From Trichodesmium sp002260545 (GTDB taxonomy: Bacteria > Cyanobacteriota > Cyanobacteriia > Cyanobacteriales > Microcoleaceae): a stretch of DNA of 64,000 nt. The DNA is taken from positions 1 to 64,000 of the forward strand of contig NZ_JBNHEQ010000224.1 of NCBI RefSeq assembly GCF_050016015.1. Reading direction: 5' to 3'. Shown here in pieces: positions 1 to 8,220 of the stretch (positions are counted from its first letter, which is position 1; every line of letters begins with the position of its first letter). The notes under the pieces are model-generated. The model made no database searches, was not told where the DNA came from, and worked only from the letters and a program-made list of their open reading frames with translations. A program made the translations under genes and the position numbers.

Positions 1-293
1 TCAGTTATCAGTTATCAGTTATCAGCACGAAATTAACGTTACTGTAGGGGCGGGTTTCACCAGAAACCTTGTTATAACTGATTGACTTCTATAAACCCGC
101 CCCGTCCCACCCAATGGATCTGGGGGCGGGTTTATTTAATTTAACGATACTGCTGATGAATTTCCTGTGGAACCCGCCCTAATCTCCCGCCCCAAGCCAA
201 ATTTACAGCAGTTTTCATTTCAGTAGACACATTAGGGGCAAATGCCATTTGCCCTTTGCCCTTATATCGACATAATTTTGTTCACTTCCAAAA
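1..293. repeat. Intergenic GC-rich hairpin repeats
   Basis: No gene is visible. The stretch opens with three tandem copies of the motif AGTTATC and continues with alternating blocks of the type GTAGGGGCGGGTT and AACCCGCCCC, which can pair with each other. The same hairpin family recurs around 38.4 kb and 53.7 kb. It may also serve as the transcript end of the kinase gene that converges on it, but I see no T-tract proving a terminator. Confidence 0.7.
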
Positions 294-1733
294 CTACCGA
301 ACCAATTTCTCCCAAGCTTCCCATAAAATCTCTGCAGTTTCCACCGGACTATTAGGTAAACATTGCCTTGCCTTTTCCAAACACATTTGTGCTTTTTGTT
401 CATCTCCAGACTTCCTAATTGCCAAACTCAACCACAACCAAACCATCGGTTGCTCCGGCTGAATATCCAAAGACTTAAAATAACATTCCACAGACTTTTC
501 AAATCTATTAAACTGATAAAACAAAACACCCAAACTCCGCCACCCTTGCCAATGATTCGGTTGTAACTTTACCGTCTTTTCATAACAAAAAATCGCTTCC
601 TCATAACGTTTCAACTGATAACAAACCTCAGCTTTCTTATACCAAGCATCATAATTATGAGGTCGAATATTAATCGCTCGGTCATAAGCAGCGATCGCCT
701 CCTCAGTCTTACCAAACTCCTGCATAATTCGACCTTTAATAACTTGGGGAATTCCTCCTAACATTTTTGTAAGTAAGGAAGGATTATTATTTCCTGTTTG
801 AGAAGCCGAATTAGCAAAACTTTTCTGATATTTAACAGACTCTAATTCTGTTAAAACTTCTTCGACAGACTGATACCTTTGATTAATATTCGGAGCCAAA
901 AGCTTATCAATAATTATCCCCAAATCTTCACTAATATTAGACTGTAAATATTGTCGCCAAATCCATTTACCCTCAACCACATCAAACAACTCAAAAGGCG
1001 CAACTTGAGTCAACAAATAAACACAAGTAACCCCCAAATTATAAAGGTCACTAGCAGGAACCGCCTTCCCCGCCAACTGTTCCGGGGCCACATATCCCGC
1101 ACTACCAATCATCGTTCCAGTTTTGCCTAGGGAAGAATCTGTAATTACCTTACTTGCCCCAAAATCCACCAACACCAACTGGCCTTTAATTTCCCCTCCA
1201 CCATCAGGAAGCGTAATAGAGTTGCGCCGAATAATATTTTCTGGTTTAATATCCCGATGAATTACCTGCCTTTCATGGACAAATTCCAACACAGGCAACA
1301 AATCCCAAAGTAATTCCTGAATCTGATTTTCTGTAAAAGTCCCATTAGCAACCAATTCTTGTTCCAGATTTTGCCCATCAATAAATTCTTGGACTAAATA
1401 TTGTTGCTCCCCCTGTTGAAAATGAGCCATTAATTCCGGAATTTGAGGATGTTGACCCAACTCATCAAGTCTAATAGCTTCCCGACGAAACAACTCAGCA
1501 GCCTTTTCCGCATTAGCACTATTTTGGGGAAAAAACTGTTTAATTACACACCTGGGAAGAGAAGGTTTATGTTCATCCACAGCCAAAAAAGTTTTCCCAA
1601 AACCACCTTGACCAATAGGTTTAATAGCACGGTAGCGATCGCCCAGTAGCAATTTAGCCCCGCAGCTTTGGCAAAATCTATTTTCAGAAGGATTATATGG
1701 CTTTCGGCATTCAGAATTGAGACAGTAGCTCAT
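294..1733 (-). CDS. Serine/threonine protein kinase with zinc ribbon and TPR domain
   Basis: This is a complete 479-residue Hanks-type kinase that phosphorylates proteins on Ser/Thr. Residues 4-24 carry four cysteines (C4, C9, C21, C24), the N-terminal zinc ribbon typical of one cyanobacterial kinase class. The glycine-rich loop GQGGFG is at 41-46, the ATP-binding lysine at K65, the catalytic loop HRDIKPEN at 159-166, DFG at 190-192 and APE at 216-218, so it should be active. From about residue 335 there are three to four tetratricopeptide repeats for protein binding. No transmembrane segment is evident, so it is probably cytosolic. The ATG lies directly at the edge of an interspersed repeat and no Shine-Dalgarno sequence is visible. 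The substrate is unknown. Confidence 0.93.
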   Translation of the reverse strand: MSYCLNSECRKPYNPSENRFCQSCGAKLLLGDRYRAIKPIGQGGFGKTFLAVDEHKPSLPRCVIKQFFPQNSANAEKAAELFRREAIRLDELGQHPQIPELMAHFQQGEQQYLVQEFIDGQNLEQELVANGTFTENQIQELLWDLLPVLEFVHERQVIHRDIKPENIIRRNSITLPDGGGEIKGQLVLVDFGASKVITDSSLGKTGTMIGSAGYVAPEQLAGKAVPASDLYNLGVTCVYLLTQVAPFELFDVVEGKWIWRQYLQSNISEDLGIIIDKLLAPNINQRYQSVEEVLTELESVKYQKSFANSASQTGNNNPSLLTKMLGGIPQVIKGRIMQEFGKTEEAIAAYDRAINIRPHNYDAWYKKAEVCYQLKRYEEAIFCYEKTVKLQPNHWQGWRSLGVLFYQFNRFEKSVECYFKSLDIQPEQPMVWLWLSLAIRKSGDEQKAQMCLEKARQCLPNSPVETAEILWEAWEKLVR

Positions 1734-1790
1734 TTCAGTTATCAGTTAACAGTTAACAGTTATCAGTACCTCCTACTGAAGTAGATAGAC
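1731..1790. repeat. ATTTCAGTTATCAG element at kinase start codon
   Basis: Reading outward from the kinase start, the sequence is ATTTCAGTTATCAGTT, then two AACAGTT-type units, then ATCAGTACCTCC. The same element with the same end recurs at 5848, 16506, 17321, 52980 and 53647. Here the ATG of the kinase overlaps the terminal CATTTCAG of the element, so the repeat forms the 5' leader. Confidence 0.75.
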
Positions 1791-1963
1791 AAATTATGTG
1801 TAAATCTTTGAGAGATTTTTTCAGGAGAATTAAAGTGCATTGAAAAATACATTTTTTTGAGAACTTAAGTAGTTTTGCCTTATCTATACTCTTTCTCCCT
1901 ACTCCCCTACTCCCCTGCTCCCTACTCCCCTACTCCCCACACTCCCCACACTTCCCACACTTC

Positions 1964-3889
1964 CTATTTAGCTGGTATTTTTTCAGAGTCAGTTTCTAGA
2001 ACTACAGTAGGAATAGGTACTTCTTCAACTGCCGGATGTCTTTCCATAGTTAAACCTTTTTGCTGAGAACCAGATAATCGTTTCAGAAGTTTAGGTTTCG
2101 GGTCATGAAGCAAATAAATAATTTGGTCGCCTGGTTGCCAATTTTCAGTAGCTGGAAATACTTGAAGACTTCCTTGCCTTTCAATTAAAATAGGTATAAA
2201 GTCCCCAGACTTAATCATGGCTTTGAGGTGAGTCTTTTGAAACTCAAATCCCAATTGCTTCAGAACTGTTTCACCTAATTTCACCTCTTTGTCAGAGAGG
2301 TATTTATTCCAACTTTTCAGATTTAACTCAGTTGTAAATGCTTGTTGAACCTTATCTTTACTATTATTATGATTTTTCTGTTGGGGACTTTTTGGATAAA
2401 CAGCTAATACCCTTGGTGGCTTAAATTCTTCTGCTGCTCTTTGAGCCAAAACTAAATTTACTTCCCCATTTTTAGTCATTGCTAAGAAAGTTCCTACTGA
2501 TTCTAAACCAGCTTTTTCTAGGACATTAGTATCTAACGCACTACTTTTATATACTTGTAAACCTTCTGTCTCTGCTTGCTTACAACTTTCCTCATCTGTA
2601 TCAATTAGTACCACTGATTCACCCCTATCCTTAAATATCTTGCCAATTAATCGAGATAGAGGATTTGAACCAACTATAATAGCACCTTTAGCAGCACTAG
2701 AAGTAATTCCCAAAAATTGAGCCACAAACCTTGCGGTTAGTCCTTGACTAAAAACCGTCATCATAATTGTCAAGAACACCAAAGCTTTAATAGAATCACC
2801 ACCATTGATACCTTTCTGGGTTAACAATATGGCAAACAGAGAGGAAACTGAAGCGGAAACTATCCCTCTGGGAGCGACCCAACTCACAAACATCTTTTGT
2901 CGCCAATTAAGCTGACTGTTCCAGGTGCAGAGTAATATATTGAGGGGTCGAACCAAGAACATTAAGGTTAAAACTGTAAATACACTTCCCCAACCTAGAG
3001 CCACTACACTTGCTAAAGATAGGTCTGCTGCTAACAAGATAAATAATACCGAAACAGCTAGCATTGTTAATTGACCTTTAAACCGTCTTATTAGTCTTAA
3101 CTCTGGTATTTCGGCTGCCCCAACTACCATTCCTGCTACTACTGTGGTCATTAACCCTGATTCGCTACGAATTTGTTCTGCTAGGCCAAACATTCCCCAA
3201 AGAGCAGCTAAAACCACTAAATTTGCTAGTTCTTCCGAGAGAAACTTTGCTCTTTTCAGACTAAACCCAAGTACCCAACCTCCTGCTGCACCAATAATAG
3301 TACCCATTCCTAAACGCACAACTAGGTCTCTAAATAATCCTACAGGGTCAGCACCTTCATTTAAAACGATATTCAGTACCAATACGGCTAGAATTGCTCC
3401 TACAGGATCGATGAGAACTCCTTCTCCCTCCAGCAATGTAGCTACTTTTCGGTCCACTGATACCTGTTTGAGCAATGGTCCCACTACTGTTGGCCCTGTA
3501 ACTACTACTAGGGAGGCATAAAGAAATGCGATTGGCCAAGGAAATTCTCCTAACCAGTGAGCAGCCATACCTCCACCAATTAGTGTGACTAATGTCCCTA
3601 TGGTGACTAAGTTGCGGATACTGCCAGAAACTCTTCCTAATTCTCTTAGTTCCAAATTGAGGCCACCCTCAAACAGGATTAGGGCTACAAATAGAGAGAC
3701 TACAACCTCTAGACCATTACCTAATAGGTTTGGATGTACTAGGCCCAGACCATCTTTACCTACTAAAATACCAAATAGTAGCAAAAAGACAATTGCAGGT
3801 ACTTTAAGGTAGGCTGCCACAACTTGGGAAGCTATACCACTGGCTACTGTCAGGATAATCAGCAGAGTTATATTAAATGGTGTTTCCAT
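1964..3889 (-). CDS. Cation/proton antiporter with TrkA-N/TrkA-C domains
   Basis: This is a 641-residue inner-membrane antiporter that exchanges Na+ or K+ for H+. Residues 5-395 are a run of about twelve hydrophobic helices of the CPA (NhaP-like) fold. Family positions include TGPT at 131-134, the acidic segment EGEGVLIDP at 154-162 and VAPRG at 338-342. Residues 402-520 form a Rossmann-type TrkA-N domain, which binds NAD(H) or nucleotides in relatives; its glycine motif is degenerate (VGSNPLSRLIG). A TrkA-C-like domain occupies about 540-600. These cytosolic domains usually gate transport. It has no operon partner in the window. Ion specificity cannot be read from the sequence. Confidence 0.9.
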   Translation of the reverse strand: METPFNITLLIILTVASGIASQVVAAYLKVPAIVFLLLFGILVGKDGLGLVHPNLLGNGLEVVVSLFVALILFEGGLNLELRELGRVSGSIRNLVTIGTLVTLIGGGMAAHWLGEFPWPIAFLYASLVVVTGPTVVGPLLKQVSVDRKVATLLEGEGVLIDPVGAILAVLVLNIVLNEGADPVGLFRDLVVRLGMGTIIGAAGGWVLGFSLKRAKFLSEELANLVVLAALWGMFGLAEQIRSESGLMTTVVAGMVVGAAEIPELRLIRRFKGQLTMLAVSVLFILLAADLSLASVVALGWGSVFTVLTLMFLVRPLNILLCTWNSQLNWRQKMFVSWVAPRGIVSASVSSLFAILLTQKGINGGDSIKALVFLTIMMTVFSQGLTARFVAQFLGITSSAAKGAIIVGSNPLSRLIGKIFKDRGESVVLIDTDEESCKQAETEGLQVYKSSALDTNVLEKAGLESVGTFLAMTKNGEVNLVLAQRAAEEFKPPRVLAVYPKSPQQKNHNNSKDKVQQAFTTELNLKSWNKYLSDKEVKLGETVLKQLGFEFQKTHLKAMIKSGDFIPILIERQGSLQVFPATENWQPGDQIIYLLHDPKPKLLKRLSGSQQKGLTMERHPAVEEVPIPTVVLETDSEKIPAK

Positions 3890-4424
3890 AAGCGTTTTTT
3901 TTCCCAGTCTTACCAGCTTTTTTTTGCTAAGGGTTCAGATTTTGGCTCTGAAATTTTCTCTTTTAATTTTTGCTGGTTAGTTTATATATATTTTTTTCTG
4001 ATTAAGGGATAAATTTATTATTTTTTTGATTGATTAGTTTTTTATTTAAAACCCAGTTTTTCCGAGGATTTATTTACATCAAACAATTTAACGAGCAAGC
4101 TTCTTACTTTTTCATCAATTTGTTTTTTCCCTTATATAATTGTATATATGTAATTTTGTATATAGTGCCTAATTCCTGCCCATTTTTTTCCTTCAATATG
4201 TAAATCTCATTTGTATTATAACTACTATTAACCAAAGTGCAACTCCACTTAATTTTTCACTGTTGCAGTATATAGAGATAATTTTTATATATAGTAACAA
4301 TTTGATAAAATAATGTTACGAAAAAGTATTGATAGGGAACACCGGATATGAATATGTAGGGCAAATATTTATCCAAATGGTATAATATAAATTTTAATAA
4401 AGAATGTCACAAGTAATTTGAGTG

Positions 4425-4580
4425 ATATAGAATCCGGATAATTACTATAGCTTGCGTCCGCAGCGACTGGAACAGAGTGGAAGGTTTGCGGAGCATTCCG
4501 GAACGGATAGCAATCTCTTATGTGTCCGGAGATTGCTTCCGCTTCGTCGCTGCGGACGACTCTTCAACCAGATTTTATAT
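4425..4580. repeat. MITE-like element, AATCCGG-end family
   Basis: It starts with ATATAGAATCCGG and ends with CCAGATTTTATAT, imperfect inverted ends. The interior holds an inverted GC-rich unit (GCGACTGGAACAGAGTGG, later GCTTCCGCTTCGTCGC). Related elements occur at 18062, 27957, 34201 and 34340. Mobility by a transposase acting in trans is inferred only from the end structure and copy number. Confidence 0.65.
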
Positions 4581-4753
4581 GATTGAAAGACTTTAGAATA
4601 AGATGTGTCTTTGACTAATTGACTTATTAATTAAAGAGAGCCTGAGTCTAACAATTTCTTAGAGTAAATTCCCTGTTATTCCTGACTCCTGTAAGTAGAG
4701 AATCTTACGGCTCTCCTACCTGACCTCTGACGATCTCTAGCCATCTCTCAGAT

Positions 4754-4855
4754 TTACCGAAAAATAAAGGTATAAAACCTTGTATTTCAAGAGAAAAAAA
4801 GTGCTAGGTATTTCCTTATATTCAATTTCGGTAAGGTTTTAACCAGAGGTAATTA
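4754..4855. repeat. Dual-hairpin repeat (TTACC...GAGGTAATT family)
   Basis: It opens with TTACCGAAAAATAAAGG and closes with ACCAGAGGTAATTA. The same framework occurs near 13115, 13582, 22624, 32220, 44172 and 45122. The element is bounded by ATTA-rich sequence and contains no reading frame. Confidence 0.6.
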
Positions 4856-4896
4856 TCCATTATCGATTATCAATTAATAAACGATAATTTGCTAAT

Positions 4897-5850
4897 TTAT
4901 CCGTTAGTAATTTTCTGCATTTTATTTTCAGATAACCGTCTATTGATAGAAGAAATTGCCCTCACAGGTATATCGGCAAATTGAGCTAAAATTAAATTCC
5001 AGAGATAGCCATATTGGGGATTATTTTTCAGTAACAAAAGTTCTGCAAATACATAAAATCTTTTAGTTCTTCTGTATTCAGGAGGATTATCTTCTATCCT
5101 AATTTGTTCTGGTTTGGGCAGTATATGACCAATGATTTTTCCTTGTTCATAATACTTTGCTTGAATAGAAAGTCCTAATAATCTATCCAGACACCAAAAA
5201 GGAAAATATTTGAACGGTCCAGACAAAATCATAGCATCTCTAATATCTGCTAAAGTTGCTTGTACCATTTCATTTTTCCATACTTTTTTATCAAAGTTTT
5301 CTGTATGACGTCCATGGTGATCTTTTCTTCCCCTCAACATACAAAACGGATCGAATTTATTATGCAAGGGAGCTATGGGTATTTCCACCATATAATTTGG
5401 TTGGTCCTGTAAATTTTGATCTCCGGTACTTACACCACAAGTCTTCATCTCATCAATATTAGATACTGTCTCCCAAGGAGATTTTAATCCTGCTTCATCA
5501 CCGTATGTTACGTCTTTTCTATTAAGTCTTAAAACCCAACTATCGGGGAATTTTGTAAAATATTGTCTGGTTATTTCTGCAATATCTGGATGAAGTAGTT
5601 CATCACAATTTACTGTTAAAATATATTGAGCTGAAGCATTCATTAGTCCAGTCATTCTTTGAATTATTTCTCCACGAAATGAGCTATTTATTTGCTGCAT
5701 TCGGGGGTCGCTAATTGGGAGTTTTTTCATTCCTGGAGGATGAACTAATATTAATTCTACATCTCCGTTAATTTTTAACAGAGATTCGATCCAATATTCG
5801 GGAAGTCCTTCTCTTGTGGGGACTATAATTGATAATATTGGTTGGGTCAT
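4897..5850 (-). CDS. Family 2-like glycosyltransferase
   Basis: This is a 317-residue protein opening with ILSIIVPTREG, the first beta strand and nucleotide-sugar site of GT-A family 2 enzymes. NCDELLHP near residues 81-88 sits where the DXD-like metal/UDP site is expected. The C-terminal half (about 200-317) shows no recognised domain and no clear membrane helix. It probably transfers a sugar in surface polysaccharide or glycolipid synthesis, but donor and acceptor are unknown. It stands alone with no other glycan gene adjacent. The ATG abuts the ATTTCAGTTATCAG repeat, as for the kinase gene, and no Shine-Dalgarno motif is visible. Confidence 0.78.
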   Translation of the reverse strand: MTQPILSIIVPTREGLPEYWIESLLKINGDVELILVHPPGMKKLPISDPRMQQINSSFRGEIIQRMTGLMNASAQYILTVNCDELLHPDIAEITRQYFTKFPDSWVLRLNRKDVTYGDEAGLKSPWETVSNIDEMKTCGVSTGDQNLQDQPNYMVEIPIAPLHNKFDPFCMLRGRKDHHGRHTENFDKKVWKNEMVQATLADIRDAMILSGPFKYFPFWCLDRLLGLSIQAKYYEQGKIIGHILPKPEQIRIEDNPPEYRRTKRFYVFAELLLLKNNPQYGYLWNLILAQFADIPVRAISSINRRLSENKMQKITNG

Positions 5851-5906
5851 TTCAGTTATCAGTTATTAGTTATCAGTACCGACCGCTGAGGTCGGAGGTT
5901 TGAGAC
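5848..5906. repeat. ATTTCAGTTATCAG element with hairpin
   Basis: From the glycosyltransferase start codon outward, CATTTCAGTTATCAG is followed by a stem made of CCGACC and GGTCGG and the closing segment GTTTGAGA. This is the same architecture as the elements at 16506 and 17321, whose far end is CTTGAAAT. Confidence 0.7.
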
Positions 5907-6056
5907 CTTATTTCTCGGTCATACATAATTGTATGAATTAAGAATATTAAGTGTATTTTAGCAAATGTGTGGAGCGTGAGTCAATAATTTAATTTTTGAG
6001 TAGTGTTACTTATATTTTTTTCTAGAGAATAAGTGGGATTTGATATAAATTTTATT

Positions 6057-6809
6057 CAAATTCTTTCTCACCATTTTTGTAGTGCTAAATCAACTAATGA
6101 TTCTAGAGATTTATCGGCATCTAAAACTTCTGTTTTTAATTCTTGTCTTGTTGTTGCTTCCCATCGTTTTTGACAATCCTGAAATTACTCCATATCTGCA
6201 GAAGTTGTACTATTTTATCCTAGGGTGTTTGGTCTTCTTTCCCCAAGTAAAAATTGGATAAAAAGACCAGACTATTACAGTTGTTTTCAGAAATAATTGA
6301 CGATTGCTAGAATTTTTTTTCAAATTCTTTCTCACCATTTTTGGAGTGCTAAGTAAACTAATGGTTATAGAGATTTATCGGCATCTAAAAATTGTATTTT
6401 TAATTCTTGTCTTGTTGTTGCTTCCCATCGTTTTTGACAATCCTTAAATCACTCCATATCTGCATAATTTGTACTATTTTATCCTAGGGTGTTTGGTCTC
6501 CCAACCCTAGTAAAAATCGGATGAAAAAACCAGACTATTAGAGTTGTTTTCAGAAATGATTGACGATTGCTAGAATTTTTTTTCAAATTCTTTCTCACCA
6601 TTTTTGGAGTGCTAAGTAAACTAATGATTCTAGAGATTTATCGGCATCTAAAACTAATGAATATAGAGATTTATCAGCATCTAAAAATTATGTTTTTAAT
6701 TCTTGTCATGTTGTTGCTTTCCATAGTTTTTTATCATCCCTAAATAACTCCATATCTTCATAACCATTACAGTTTTTTTCACAAATCATTTATGATCGCT
6801 ATAATTTTT
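6057..6809 (-). pseudogene. Three tandem decayed copies of the 3' end of the neighbouring nuclease-like gene
   Basis: Segments starting at 6057, 6321 and 6584 repeat the last 45 or so codons of the gene that ends at 6810. Periods are 264, 263 and 227 bases. In frame, copy 1 reads QKRWEATTRQELKTEVLDA, then KSLESLVDLALQKW and a stop, against QELQTEVLDAYKSLDSLVDLALQKWLERI-type sequence in the intact gene. An in-frame stop precedes the FQDCQ segment and no start codon is present. Upstream parts of each unit still resemble the codons around GRHICSLPIK. They are partial duplications, now non-coding. Confidence 0.8.
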
Positions 6810-7970
6810 TCAAATTCTTTCTAACCATTTTTGGAGAGCTAAATCAACTAATGAGTCTAGAGATTTATAAGCATCTAAAACTTCTGTTTGTAATTCTTGT
6901 CCTGTTCTTGCTTCATACAGATTTTTATGATATTGAAATAACTCTATATCTTCCCTAGTCAAAGGTTTTGGGTGTTTAGGATATTTAATAATTCTATTAA
7001 CTTCCTTAATATATTTATCGGTTATACTTCTTTTTATTGGTAAACTACAGATATGTCTACCAAGTATAAATTGGGAAAAATATCCTCCTATTTCAATTGC
7101 TTCTATTAATCTTTTAATACTCCTTTTATACCTATTAATTTCTGTTTCTACTCCACTCGAAACATAACCTTCAATCAAAGCTTTATCTTGCCAATTCGTC
7201 CAAATTATTGCTCTGCCAATTCTCGAACTTTCACCACCTTTATATGGTATCCAGAGAAATAGTATTAACTCACCTTTCTCTAAGAAAAATTCAGCACAAA
7301 ATTTACTGCTTTTACCACTACCACTTCCATACTTAATACTTCCAGCAGAAGCAAATTCCTGAATTTTAGGGTTAAAGCTGAGAATTTTTCGTCGAACCCT
7401 AAAAATCTCTTCCTGCTGTTGACCATCTAAATTATTTACAACTTTCAAAAGTGCTTTAGGTGGAACTGGTATATCTAAATCATTTTCTAGTTCTTGATAG
7501 GGAATAATTACCTTTGAAATCTCCTCATTATCAACATCTTTCAAATAGAGATAAAACTTATCCTCGTCTTGAATAACAGAAAACTCTAAAAACTGAAAAT
7601 CAAGAGTATGATATTTTCTATCTGTAAAATTATCCCGATGAAAACTAGGAGTAATTGCTACTAATCTTACAGGTTGCTGATAATCAACTTTGTCACTAAA
7701 AGGTTTCTCATCTAATAAAGCATCATAATAACGAGTCAACTGTTGAACAATTCCCCTATCCTCAACATTTTTCAACTCCAAAACCACTAATTTTTTATGA
7801 CTATCAACAGCTAAAATATCGCACCTTTGACTATTCACAATATATTGTCTGTCTAAGACATTCAAACTTAGTAAAATTTCCAAATGTTCATAAAGAAAAT
7901 CCTCTAAAATTTCCTCACTGGCAAATTCCCATCCTGAGCCAGTCTTTTTTAAAGATGCGTTACTCAACAT
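6810..7970 (-). CDS. PD-(D/E)XK nuclease-like protein (NucS/DUF91-type N-terminus)
   Basis: This is a 386-residue protein. Residues 15-110 resemble the NucS/DUF91 endonuclease fold: an acidic helix (EEILEDFLYEHLE), then D51 in RCDILAV and the ELK triad E65/K67 in VVLELKN, the PD-(D/E)XK catalytic pattern. It is therefore probably metal-dependent and DNA-cleaving, possibly a restriction, repair or mobile-element nuclease. Residues 110-386 are not recognised; they include a Lys/Arg-rich region and an acidic C-terminal helix. No methylase or other defence gene is adjacent. The gene is followed by three decayed copies of its own 3' end, showing local duplication. The exact role is unknown. Confidence 0.72.
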   Translation of the reverse strand: MLSNASLKKTGSGWEFASEEILEDFLYEHLEILLSLNVLDRQYIVNSQRCDILAVDSHKKLVVLELKNVEDRGIVQQLTRYYDALLDEKPFSDKVDYQQPVRLVAITPSFHRDNFTDRKYHTLDFQFLEFSVIQDEDKFYLYLKDVDNEEISKVIIPYQELENDLDIPVPPKALLKVVNNLDGQQQEEIFRVRRKILSFNPKIQEFASAGSIKYGSGSGKSSKFCAEFFLEKGELILFLWIPYKGGESSRIGRAIIWTNWQDKALIEGYVSSGVETEINRYKRSIKRLIEAIEIGGYFSQFILGRHICSLPIKRSITDKYIKEVNRIIKYPKHPKPLTREDIELFQYHKNLYEARTGQELQTEVLDAYKSLDSLVDLALQKWLERI

Positions 7971-8220
7971 ATAAAATAATGGATAATGGATAATGGATAA
8001 TGGATAATTGATAATTGATAATTAGAAATATAGCGTTTTTATTTGAGATGTGGAAACAGACTGCTATTAAAAAGCTATGGAGGTTTGGGACAATGGGCAA
8101 TGGTAAAGAATATAAAACAATGGATAATTAATAATTAGAGATATAGCGCTTTTATTTGAGATATTGACATCTCATTTGAAAACACTATAGTTTTCATTAT
8201 CAATTATCCATTACCCACTA
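7971..8220. repeat. Short tandem repeats and a duplicated 40-bp segment
   Basis: TAATGGA and AATTGAT units are repeated on both sides. The segment AGAxATAGCGxTTTTATTTG followed by AGAT occurs twice, near 8023 and 8137. No gene is present. Confidence 0.6.

Larger units (their letters stand above)
3890..4896. other. About 1 kb AT-rich intergenic region with repeats
   Basis: No reading frame with family features is present. The first half is very AT-rich with poly-T tracts just upstream of the antiporter start, where its promoter should lie. The second half carries one element with ATATAGAATCCGG-type ends and one dual-hairpin element, listed separately. Confidence 0.6.

Noticed and set aside
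6810..7970. Restriction-modification system around the nuclease-like gene
   Set aside because: No methyltransferase, specificity subunit or helicase gene is adjacent.
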